Notes under the pieces: generated by a model
The model's database searches: none
Told to the model about the DNA's origin: nothing
The model's input: only the letters and a program-made list of their open reading frames with translations
Shown here: positions 39,501 to 52,400 of the stretch, piece by piece
How the letters are laid out: each line of letters opens with the position of its first letter
How positions within the stretch are numbered: position 1 is the stretch's first letter
Position numbers and translations under genes: made by a program
Assembly (NCBI GenBank): GCA_026413225.1
Contig: CM048552.1
Coordinates: forward strand, 196,801,553 to 196,865,552
Source of the DNA: Otis tarda
Taxonomy: Eukaryota > Chordata > Aves > Otidiformes > Otididae
DNA: 64,000 nt
Direction: 5' to 3'

Positions 39501-42500
39501 AAGCTGCGGAATATAAAGTGAAAAAAAGCTAAAGACTGTTTGCTGTTTAGCTAAGCAAAAAGAGTCTAACTGAATTATTAAACCTAAAAATTCAAAGGAC
39601 TTGTCTTCAGGGTAGTTTGTTTCGGCTTTATCTGGGATAGTTCCGCAGGAAAATTATGAAGTTGAGGAGGTTAACTTACTGAAATGTGGCTGGAACCTTG
39701 TTATTCTAGGTTTTATAAAGCTGTATAGGATCATAGAATAGTTGGAGTTGGAAGGGACCTTTAAAGGCCACCCAGTCCAGCATCCTTGCAAGCACCAGAG
39801 GCATCTTCAGTTAGATGGGGTTGCTCAGACCCTCATCCAACCTGGCCTTGAATGTTTCCAGGGATAGGGCATCCACCCCAGGCAACATGTACCAGTGTTA
39901 CACCACCCTCATAAAAATTTTTTTCCTTCTATCAAGTCTGAATCTACCTCTCTCTATTTTAATACCATTACCCCTTGTCCTGTCACAACAGGCCCTGCTA
40001 AAGAGTTTCTCCCCATCTTTCTTATAAGCCCTGTTTAGGTACTGGAAGGCTGCTATAAGGTCTCCCCAGAGCCTCCTTTTCTCCAGGCTGAACAGCCCCA
40101 ACTCTCTCAATCAATATGAACTAGAGATGTTCATAATGCTAATACCTAGTAACTTTTACTGTTTGTTTGGATTCTTCAATAATAGAAAACTTCTGACAGT
40201 ACTTCTGCTGTTGGTACAGTAATAGCGTAGCAAGCTTTTCATATTCAGCGAGTAAAAGGGATGGTTTGGGCATATGGCATGTAATGAATATTCTCTATAT
40301 GAAGTGCGGGGGTAAATCAAATTTAATACAATTTTCTTCTACAACTAGCTTTAAAAACAAAAAAAAAAAAAAAGAGAAGAAACAAAACCCACCACCATAA
40401 CAAAAAACCACACACCAAAAAATCCACAAAACCAACCAAATGAAAAAACCCACCGCCACTTTTTCTCTGTCTGGGCAAGTCTCTTCTATTCGTTTACCAA
40501 TGAGTAATTTATGCTGGTTTCACTTAAAAACAAAACCTGCCTTGAGATTCTCCCCATTGCATGAGAGTGTAAACATATATATTTTTAGTCATTCAAATTA
40601 GCCATCCTTACAAAACAAATAGCATCCTGTGATCTTACTATTGTACTAAAAAAAGATTCTGCAGCTGCTGTTGTCTTAGTGTAATCCCTGTACTTTTGTC
40701 ATAATAAAGAACAATCAACATTATACAAGATCCAGAAAGAGGAAGGAAACAAAGGGACTCTTTCTGTTTTCAATAAGAACTGCTGGAACCTCATTGGAAA
40801 TTCTGTTAGCTATGTGGTAACAGACAACTTTTTATGTCTTTGAACTTATCCTGCCATTGTCCAAAGAGACTGTGGTCTCATGGCCCTTAGTAGTTTCTGA
40901 AATCTGAACAGAAATATAGCTCTTCAGAAAACCAAAATCCTATGCAGGATTTTTGAAGTAATATTATGAAGTTACTTGGACAGATTGAAGTTTTAAATCT
41001 TGTTATTTAGTTCCTTTTCTGTGCAGTAGTGATTTGCCATAGAAATGTCATCTAGAACTAGTATTTCATGTTTAATGCCATCTCTGCTTGATTGCAGGTC
41101 ATGGAGACAGGTATTTGGTAACCTAGCAGACTCACAAGGGCATGATGCTTCATATCTGTCTTACACTTTTGATATGAGCATCTCCAGTTTTCATATTTGA
41201 GTAAATATCTAGCTTAGAGACGGATATTAAAAAATGAGATCAAACTCTTGGTGATGACTGAAATGTTAAACTTTAATTTCACTCTTTGCATAGATTGATC
41301 CTAGTTTCTGATTATTTAAAAGGGGATTATGTTTCATATTTCACCTTTGAATGGTGGGTAGGCTTAATAACTGGGATGATACTGTATGTAACAGGAGCCT
41401 TAACTAGATTCTGTGAGATATGAGGCAACTTATTTGCATTCTGGGTTAGGAAACAATGCAGAGAAATTGCAGCAGTGTCTTACTGCTTCCTCCTCTCTGT
41501 AAGTGGAGTCTGCGTTGTTGCTTGCCAACTGACTGTAATCCAAAAAAGGAAAAAGTACAGGATGAGAGGAAAATCCATGTGAACTAATCAAATACATGTT
41601 CTTGGTAGGAAAATCTGGTCATATTAGACCACACTAAGCCAATTTTTGTTCCAGTTGCACACACAGCATTTTCCACTCACTACCATGAATACTTTGTCTA
41701 TGTGTGCTCATAAAAAGGGCTCTTGTAGTCCATGTGGGAAGCTCAGAGTTTAAAAGTGCTTCGGAACAGAAAAATACCAAAGGAAATAGTGAGCTCGGCT
41801 CCAACTCCACAGGGGCTTGTCAGCACACTGGGTTTTGTGGGGCTTAATGGTAAAGCTCACAATTTCAGTGGATACCAAATTAAGTGTTTCACAAGAGAGT
41901 AAAAGTTCTCCATGTTCTTCTGGTAAAGCTTTACATTTTGTGAGGTTTCAACAGCAATGTCCCTCATGCTTTACTCAGAATTGTAACTCTCAAAACAGTA
42001 CAAGCTTTGCTGAAGTTGCTTTCAGTACAGCTCATGGTTTTTGAGACTAGTGCTGTCCACTCTCAAGTAAAAATTCCAGTTAAATTCTTTCAGCTCCTGT
42101 GCTCAAGCCATGAAGCCCCTCCTCCTCTGCCCCCTCCCCCCCCCACCCCCCGCCCGGCTTGTACTTCTCTCTAAGTCAGAGAGAGGAACTAGGATAAAAG
42201 AAATTTAGTGCCCTTTAGCAGACTGTTGCACCTTCCTCTTGTTTGCAGATCAGTTAAATTTATGCTTAGCAGGAATTAATGGAAAGGTTGCACCTTCTTA
42301 AAACTCCCCTGAGTCTCTGCCTTCCTTTTTGTTGCAGGGAAAATGCTATATAGATAAGGGAACAGAGATAAAGATTATTTTCTTTAAAATATGCCCAGAG
42401 CCATCATGTTTGTATTACATCTCCTGTAACTCCTGTAGTGTTCTTTTTTCTTTATATGAGGTTTTTGAGGTTGGTGGGTGGGGGTTGTCCAAAGACATAG

Positions 42501-45500
42501 GATTAAGATATATAGGGTCTTTTCCTTGGAGCTTGACTAGAACACAAAGAATAATTTATCTCTTCCTTTCATTCCAATTTCTCTCTCCCTCCTAGTTCTG
42601 TTTGTCAAAAGCTGATAAAGAACAATATGAAAAAGAAGAGAGACCAGAATCCCAGCAGGAGATTTTGAGAAGAGCTGCTAAAGACTTGCCTATCTATACG
42701 ACAACAGCTTCGAGAGGTAACATAAAATAATTCTGTGCTTCTGAAGCTGCTAGTTTAATTCAGTTAAATTCATTTGATGTCACTGAATGAACAATCTATT
42801 AAGCACATATTGCAAAGACTGTGACCTTATTTGTTTTTTGTTTGGGCTGGGGTTTTTTTCCACAAAGAGAAACTGAAGTCCTTTGTCTGGAGATCTCAAT
42901 GCGTAGCCAGTATTTGGAATTTAAAAAAAAAATCCTCTTCTAGCAAGCAGATGGATGGCAACATTTATCTCTAGTTATGGCTATAAAAAAATAAACACAG
43001 CAAAGAAATATAGCTAATGCAGCTAGAAATAGAGGAAAATTAAACGTTTTACTCAATTTTATAGTCATTTGTATCCCCCTTTAAACTTCTTTTTCTGAGC
43101 TGTATCAGTTCAGCAGGAGGAGAAACATTGTACTTAAGGCTAGAATGTAAGAACGGATAAATGTTGTTTCATTCCCATCTGTAATTCAGTACAAAGCTAG
43201 TTATGGGTTATTTCTGTATTTGCTTTTAATACGTATATGCATTTTTATTCCAACTTACTTATGAATGCTCTGTGAAACTGCTGTCTTACACATATGCATA
43301 TTCTTTAAAAAACTGACTTTTATATGTATATATATCTGTTTCTCTTACTTGAAACTAGCAACCTTTATAGAGTTTTCCGAAAACAAAAACTACTCAGAAT
43401 AACTGTTACCAAAGTTTACTGTGGCTTTCCAAACAAAAACTAAGGACACCTGGCTTTTCTGTATACAAGCCTGCCTTTAAGGGAATCCCAGTCTTAAGTT
43501 CCTGGTGTGGTCTGGGAGGCTCTTGCCAGCTCTTAGCAGTTCTGCTTAGCTTTCCTCCTCCTTTGAAACTGACTGTGCTGATGTCTTATTTCTATTGAGA
43601 AGAGCCTGAAGGCTTGTTTAAAAATATCCAGGAAAGATGAGGAAGAGCTGATTTACTGAACGGTCTGCTCGATCACCATTTGCTGAAGAGGATAGCTAAT
43701 GCAGAAAGTTGGCTTGCTGAAAGAACATCGTTTCACAATGGGGTGCCTGAATACCCTGTCCAGAGGTGAAAAAAAGCAAGTGATAGGGAATCAGTGCCAG
43801 AGGATGAAGGATAGGAAGACTGGGTAGCCAAAGAGTAAATGGAGGTGAACTCAGTGCAGCAGTAGTAGATGAAAGTGTTTTAAATACCTTCATAGGTTAC
43901 ATTTCTTAAAAAACTCAAAAGTACATATCTTATGAGAGTAGGCCTGTGAGAACAGGTATGGCAGGGGAGGGCAGGAAGCTCTTTAAGATTCAGTTCATGT
44001 TAAGGGGAAAAAACCTTTGTAAAATTAAGAGTTCTAATGACCTGATCCTTGCCACTTGAATGCAGCAATCAGATACTGCGATCGATGCCAGCTAATCAAA
44101 CCTGACCGCTGCCACCACTGTTCTGCATGTGACGTGTAAGTTACTAAATCGGAAATGATGGATTTTTCTCTCTCCTGCAATCATCACTTTAACGTGTTCA
44201 TGTCTTCAGTGTGTCACCCCTTGCATAACAGCAGGTTTTACTATTTGTGACTCTTTCAAACCCTCAGTACCTGGATTTCCTGAAAGAGGAAAGTTCCTCC
44301 TGTCGGTGCAATATTATTATTGCAGCCCCATTGTCCAAAGTGGCAAAACTTTTTAGGAAAGCTGCTTTGTAGCTTTGTAAAATAGTGCTTATATTAACAA
44401 AAAAAAAAAAAAATCAGCAATTGAAAGTAAGGAAAGGCAGGTCTGAGATACCAGCACCACCAAATGCTTATTATAGAACTCTTCTATTGTATCTTGCTTC
44501 TGCGGCCTTGAAACAGATATGTGCTACTAATAATGCTAAAAATCTTTATCTCAAAGATTGAGGGTGCGATTACATGCCTTAAGCATTTTAAAGACATCAC
44601 TGCTATTCCCTAGCCTCATTCTGAATCATCAGAGAAGTATGTAAGGGCACTGAAGACTGAGGCTACGACTGAGACTTCAGTAGGCTGAGCTTGAGGAAAT
44701 ATAGTTATCTAAAGAACCTAATACACATCTGGCTGAAATCAAATTTATTAGCAAATGCAGTGAATGTCTGTGTGCCTGAAATGTCTAGTATCTGTCCTTA
44801 TACTAAAACTGGATGAAAATGGCATGTGAACTATTCAAATTACTCACTGTGCTGCTCTTTTCCTCAATTGCTTTAAAAAACAAACAAGCAAGCAGCAAAC
44901 AAAAAAAGGTGGCAAAAATAGCCCTAAGGTATAGGGCTATTAGCTGAATATAGGGCTTAGTTGAAGTGAATGCTGGGCTAACATACCTTATCCACACAAC
45001 TCTGAAGGGTGGTTTGGATTTGTTTTCTCTCAGTGTGCATGTAAAACTAGTGTGGCTTAATGAACTATTACATGGTGTTGCTCAGTAATGCTCTCCTTGT
45101 TAATTTAAGAGACTCTCTTCATAACTCTTCTGAATCTCACTTGGTCCTTTTGGGTGAAAGGATGGCTGCTATAATACAGAGAATTGGCATGATTGAGAAG
45201 TACTTGAAAAGATATGATGAGGCAAAATACTTAAAAAAAAAAACAAAAAACCAAAACCCACCACACACAAAAAATAAAAACCACACAAGACAAAACAACC
45301 CCTGAACCTGTAGAAACTAAAAGTATGTATCTAGAAAGAAAATGTATTTTTTACTTTAACTTACTGGAAATTCTCTTTCAGATGTGTACTAAAAATGGAC
45401 CACCACTGTCCATGGTAAGTTTATTAAAAAACAAAAATCAGTAGAATAATGTTGAATTAGATCTTACATGATGGATTAGATGCTGCTTCAAAAATGCAAC

Positions 45501-48500
45501 TTTGAAGTAAAACTTGATTTTCACAGAACTTCTTGAGACTTTAATATGTGAAAATAAACCTTGTTCCTAATGTGTGTTGCAGTGTAGAGTTGTAGGCCCT
45601 GTAGCCCAAATCGTGCAGTTTCTCCTTATACAGAGAAACCCTGGCGTTAATGAGACCTATGAGAAATGGCATTTCTTTCTTTTGCTTAGTTTGGTATTGT
45701 TACCAGGAGAGGTGATACCCACTATACTGTGAAAATCAGTTCTCCACTCTAGATGATACGTAAGACCCACTCAGACAGTTACTCTTCTGCAGTTTGTATA
45801 ATTCACAGCAAAAATATTAATCTGCTGTCACTAAAAAAGTACTGTGATCAGTGATTGACTTAAAGGTGGTTTTGTAACCAAAGCAACATCCACTGAAATT
45901 GATGGAGAGGCTCTCATTCTCTTTCACGATGACTGCAGTTAGTTCATAGCGTGTGAGATGCTTCCTATACAGGCTGTATGTATCATGTGCTTTGCCAGCT
46001 CGTGTCCTGTCCTGTAGAACTAGGAGGGGAGCAAAATTTATGTGAGGGCCCCAGATCATTTGGCCTGAAAAAGAGACTTCATTCAAAATGGTACCTTCAA
46101 ATGCTTCTGAAACACCAGTGCCAGGCTGTTTTGGACATACCACTGACTTCATACACATAATGCTCTGCAAAAGCTGAATGTATTGGTTTTTATTTTTTTT
46201 TTTTTTTTTTATATCATAGTAACCTCCTTCTCTTTCCCCTCCTTCTAGGGTGAATAATTGTGTGGGATTTTCTAACTACAAATTCTTCCTCCTGTTTTTA
46301 ATGTATTCTTTACTGTACTGTCTGTTTGTTGCCGCTACAGTCTTGCAGTACTTCATAAAGTTTTGGACAGTAAGTTCTAAGGCTTTTTTGTTGTTGTTCA
46401 TTTGTTTAATCTTGCATGTGTTATTGGAAGCTGCATCAGCATGTTGTCACTCACCATTTACTCTGTTCCATAGTTCATTACCATTAACACCACCAATTGA
46501 AGTGACTGAAGCAGAACCTTGCGAATATGAATGAATGAAATGTATTACACTGCCCAGGATGAGTAATCGAGGGAAGAAGTTCTGATGAGGACACTATGCT
46601 ATTTCTCTGCTCCATCAAAATTGAGTAGCACAGCTCAGGGTTTTTTTGAGACTATTGGGTATAAATATGTAGATACAGAAAGAACTGTCTATATCAGTTA
46701 CGTATATGTATGTATATATATGTGTATATACACACATGTATATATAAAAATACTGACAATTGTGAACTATAAATAACAATTTTGTATCTTCCTAAACTTG
46801 TTTATGGATAATCTGTTACCAAATAAGGCAGACTAATTTCTTGGGAACTGACCAAGCTCTGTTTTGGAGTTCCTGCATAGGCATGTCTGAACTTCACACT
46901 AGTGGCTTTCATCAATCTGATATGGGTAGAACGCTAGGATAGGTACAGTGTTAATGATACACGTCTTCCTTGCAACTGTTATCAGTTGGCAGATGATCAA
47001 AACAAACATATGCATCTTGCTAGATTTAATAACATTTATGTGAAGGGCAAGCATCATTGTACGTCGGTGGATTATACAATCAGATCGATTCCACTTATCA
47101 GTTTTGTTTCAGTCACATTCCAGACTAAAGATAATTTCTTCTGGTGTTGTTCCCTTTCATCTCCAAAATCTCGTACTGCTCCTTCTTGTCTCTAGACAGA
47201 AGAGTTGGCATCAGGGTTATCTTAATCAGTTTCCATTAACTAACATAGGAAAAACCACTGTAAGTGAATGGCTCTCCATCACATCTTTGTAAGTAACAGC
47301 ACATATTTCTTAGACAATAGTTGCCGTCAGAGTAGCTGGGAAAAGTAGTCATTGTCTGTAGCTAAAGTAATAGCCTTTACTGGAGCAAAAAGATGTTGCC
47401 ATGTCAGGGTAAGGTAAGCTTAATCATATATTCAGAATAGCTGTGCTCTGAAACCGTTGGCATTAGACAGGTAAGACAAATGGTGTAAAAAGTGCCTACA
47501 TTTGTGTTCATCTAAGCCTGTGGGTCTGATCTGCCAAAGTACTGTGTTTCTCTTAGCCTGTCAGTTCTTTACAGCAGCCTGTTACTGGAGAGCAAGGAAC
47601 TACGTGTGAATTGAGCTGTCAGTATTGTGTGAGGTGAAAGCCATAAATGTATTTATCAGTCGTAGCTGTGGCTTGACAGATATTTCAAATGTTCTGATTC
47701 TGCTGTTTAGTCTTGCTTGACTGTAAATAGTTACAATTTTATTTTGTGAATGTGCCACTCCTGAACATCTGCCTGGCTGCTTTCCAGTGCTTTGTATGCA
47801 ATTTCTAATGAAACCGTAGATGCGCTCTTACATATTTACTAGTCAATGCTTGAGCAAAGAAAATGAATTTGCTTTGTCACCTCACTTCATAAGTCTTAGT
47901 GCAACAAAAGTCCGTAGGACATCTGACCACAATCAACATTTAATACCAACATTTGCAGCAAGCCTCTTCCAAAGCCTATCGGACACAATATTGACGTGGA
48001 CTCTTGCGCAGAGGCAGTAAACTTAAGAGGAATTTTTTTTCTTTAATGATTTAGTTGTTTAAAATGCTTCCTGCAAGAATGGGCTACTTCTGAAATATGA
48101 CAATAGACAATGTAGTTTGCTTGCACTTGTTGCTTTCATCTCCAGTTACTTCCAAGACAGAATCCATGATGATCATGGTGATGCCATGATCTTATAATTA
48201 GAGTAGGTCTCTGACTCACTTTACTCTTACACAATCCACTCATTCCTCTCATCTTATAATAGCCTGAGTCAAGTAGACTTCCAGAAAGAGGTGGCAGCAC
48301 GGTAATCATGCAGGCTTGCAAAATTTAGTATGTCTATAGTACGTCAGCTTTTAGGCAAGTGCTGTTGACTGCGGATTAGGGTCCTGGAAACTTCTCTCTA
48401 CACCTGCACCCAGGTCAGAGCGGAGTACTGCTGACACATGCTGTCTTAGACTGCTTCAGTATATTGCTAATGCTTGGCTTTGTCTGCTATAGCATCATGT

Positions 48501-49430
48501 CACAGTTCAGCCCCAACTGGGACCAGACTACGCAGTCTCTCTCTCACTCCCCCCACCCTCCGAGAGAACAGGGAGAGATAATGTAAGAAAAAACAGCTTG
48601 AGGTTTGAGATAAGGACAGGGAGAAAATCCTTAAAGTTACCATTACGGGCAAAACAGACTCGACTTGGGGAAAACTATTCATTTATTACTAAAAACAGCA
48701 GGAGAATGAGACAGGGAACAAGATAACCTCCCCCCACCCCTCCCTCTTCCCGAGCTTAACATTATCTCTACTACCTTCCACCCCAAGCAGCATGGGGGAA
48801 GAGGGAATGGGGGTTGCGGTCAGTTCATCACGCGATGTTTTATGCTCCTGCTTCATAGTCGGGGGAAGAACTCCTCACATTCCTCCCCTGCTTCCTTGTG
48901 GGGTCCCACCCACGCGCCACAGTCCTTCATGAAACTGCTCCAGTGTGGGTCATCTCTTCCACAGGATGCAGTCCCTCCAGAACAGCTGCCCCAGCGGGCC
49001 CTCCACGGGCCACAGCCACCTTCAGGCATCCACCTCCCCCGATGTGGGGTCCTTCAAGGGCTGCAGGTGGATCTCTGCTCCTCCATGGACCTCCATGGGC
49101 TGCAGGGGAACAACCTGCTCCACCATGGTCGTCACCACAGGCTGCAAGGGAATCTTGGCCAGGAGCCGCATTACTCCTCCCCATCCTTCTTCACTGACCT
49201 TGGCGTCTGCAGCTGTTCCTCTCACAAGAAAAGTTCTCCACAACAGGCTGGCAGACGCCTCTCAGGATCTCTTCACATCAGCCATCTGATCTCCTCTCCT
49301 CTTGCAGCCGGGCTGAGTTGGGCCCAGTCGGCCACCTGGCAAGAGGCCAGAAGGTGAGGCCTGCAAGGCCCACGAGGCCTGCGCCTCCCCCTCTGCGCCT
49401 CTGCCCCTGCTCAGCTTCTTCACATCTTCT

Positions 49431-49461
<31 letters not shown>

Positions 49462-52400
49462 CTGTTTTCCCCTTGAGGCATTATCACGGAACATTCTGCT
49501 ACCAATCGGCTCGGCCTTGGCCAGCAGCAGGTCCGCCCTACGCCCGGCTGAGTCCACTGAACAAAGGGGAGCAACTTCTAGCAGTTTCCTACAGAAGCTA
49601 CCACCTTAGGCCCCCCCTCACTAAACAAAACCACACCACCACATCAGACAGATTCCTATTTTGGCATTTTCTGTTGAGGCTCTCTAAATGTATTTTTTTC
49701 CTCCCAAAGCTTGACTACCAGAAATGTAGTATACCTTGAGAAGGCAGTGTTTCTTTTTTGCTTCCATGTAGATTTTTTTCAGACAAGGTGTGCAACAAAG
49801 TGCTGTATATATCCAGTGTTAGAATGGAAGATGAACTGCTTCTTGGAGAGTGTAGCCTTGGTCACTTCAGAACTTGTAGTAATGAGGTTGTGAATGCGTA
49901 TGTGCTAACTACACAAACTTCAGCAATCCATTGGTTTGCACCATTGATAATATTTGCATAGAGACACGACAGACATGCAGATACTTGCAAACATTGAGAG
50001 ACATGCACACCTACTTCCCTCCTCTGTTGAAGAAAGTTTTTGTTTCCCAGTTGCACATGTAAGACTTTTACATAGCATCTTTCATGCTCTATGCAGAAGT
50101 GCTGAAGAAAGATCTTGATACTGTTCATACAGTGGTGGAACAACCACACTGGCTGTACATGTTTACCACAGGCTTCCACACTGATGCAGATTTTAAAATC
50201 TGTTTTGTAGATCAAGGGAATGTGAAGACTCCTTTTTATAACTACTTTTCCTATACTCACATAATTTTTATTTCTGCCTAGGAAGTTGTTAAAGATGATC
50301 AGATAAAGCCTCTATTTAACCAAATGTATTTGATACAAACATCAACACTGGCAGAACACCCAGTCCTTGGTGCCTTGTTTACAGAGTGGATGGTGGTACT
50401 GTCATTCTTGCTGCAGGCCCTCCCCCTTGAAACCTCTGTATGTTCCAGCTGTTTTCAGTGCCTTTCATTGTCCTCCAAATTATTTTGGCAATCCTGAGTA
50501 TAACTAATTTAAGGATGTGATGTGTGTTCCGGGTAGATGGCACGTGCTTCTGCAAAACTTTGGTTGTATTAACAATAAAAAAAAAGAGTGATTCCAGATT
50601 CTTAGTTAGAATTCATTCCTCTTCCTTATACACATAAGGACACATACCAGATCTGAGTTTTTTCTGGTTTTAAGCTAGACCTAGCAAGTAAAAGATGGGT
50701 AATGAGTCAAGCTCTGATAGCACTTTTGTGGGTTTTGTTTGGGGGTTTTTGTGACCTGATAAATGCTCAAAGGACTCCTTGCTTGTGCAGCAGTTTGTAG
50801 AGAACTCTCTAGAATAGTAACTGGCTTCAGTCTATTACATGTGCTAAGCAGTACAAATTTTATTGTGCAAATTGCTTCCCTTTGTGAGCTCTGCAGCTCT
50901 CTCACCTGCAAGTCTGTTTCTGTGCTGCTACTGAGCATAAAGATTTTAAATAACTAATGTCTGAAGTTTCACTCTCTTCTCACATGCCACAGCATGTGGA
51001 CTGCTGCTAGAGCACAACTGTTAATAAGCTTGTTGCACGCACTGAAAGCCTGCATGCTTCTTTGCAGGAAGGAATTGGCCTTTTTTGAAATATGCTTCAG
51101 TTCTGCAACTGTCATTCAACAACTTAAAACCAGTGGCTGAAACTGGGTAGTCAGAAGAGGTAAATGCTCCCTGGGGATCATGCAGATCACTTGTGCGTAA
51201 TTCAAAAAAATCCCTGTCCATTTTATAGAGTTACTGTTTTAGGAAGATGCAACTGAAATAAACTTAAATTTTCTGGGCCACAGAAAACACAAAGACCAAG
51301 CTGCTACTGCTCTTTGAGCTTCAAAAACAACTGACCTGAGAATTCTTTATAGAGAACTATTTTGTTTAAATATGCAATTCCAAAAGAGTCATAGTAATAG
51401 AAGTTAGCAAAAAATAATTAGGAAACTGGAGAACACTGCAGTGTACTCTGAGATAGGGAAAATCATCATAGCATGAACATGAAGCTTAGTAGTAAGCAGC
51501 AATTGGAGTAGGTATTTTGCTAGCCTTGATTTCAAGGGATCACAAAACAGAACATGTTCCTACAGCAGAGGGGAGAGGGATTGTCACAGAAACTGTCTGA
51601 GCAAAACTGCATCCCAAAAAAAAAAAAGCAGTAAATAAGGAAACTGACCTTAGACAGCAGTTCAGAGAGCTGAACTCTGCTATCATTTGCTTACTCTAGC
51701 ATGTTGTGATGTAGCCAGCATTTTTGAATATGCTGTATGTATCTGCCCAGCTCCAATACCTTGGACTCTTCCCAGGCTTTCTGCACACATTAATGTAACT
51801 TAAAAGCCATACATCTTGCTTACAACAGATTCGTTAAGTGCTAGCATCTTACCTAAGATGGCTAATACCACTCTTTAGGTCTAAAGTTCAGAATTTAAAT
51901 GCTAATTTAAACTCAGCTTTCCCATTTCTTGCTTAATTTTCTTAAGTACTGGCTCGATTTCAGATGTTACGCTAAAGATACGTCCCACAAACAAATCTCA
52001 ACATTGAAGGATATTGGCAAGAAGAAAAGCTGTACTAATGTATTATGGGTTCTTTTTTTAAACAAATAAAATTGTGCAAAGAACGGCACTATTTTTTATG
52101 ATTTTGACTGAAACTACATCTATTGGTAATAGATATGTTCTGAAGTCAGAAAGATTTTGTAATTTATAAACCATTGCTTTATACCTATGGAGTATTCTGA
52201 GCTCTTCAGACCTTTATGTATGGTTTCATCATACAGAATATTCACATAAGCCTTACTTGTGATGGAAACAACTAGCAAAGTATGTGCTTGGTGTAGTCAT
52301 GCTGCTCAAGCTGAGGAACCATTCGAAAGTGATCCAACTGCCATCTGAATAGCAGTAGTTCTATGCTTTGTTAGAAAATTTCATGCCTTGGAAGTTAGTA

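Larger units (their letters stand above)
38653..42595 (+). other. ZDHHC20: ZDHHC20 intron 3
   Basis: Contains a CR1 fragment (39.7-40.1 kb), an A/C-rich tract (40.35-40.46 kb) and a C-rich tract (42.1 kb). Otherwise unremarkable. Confidence 0.85.

Noticed and set aside
48842-49357. 171-codon plus-strand frame and overlapping frames
   Set aside because: These lie wholly inside the solo LTR and reflect its GC-rich sequence.
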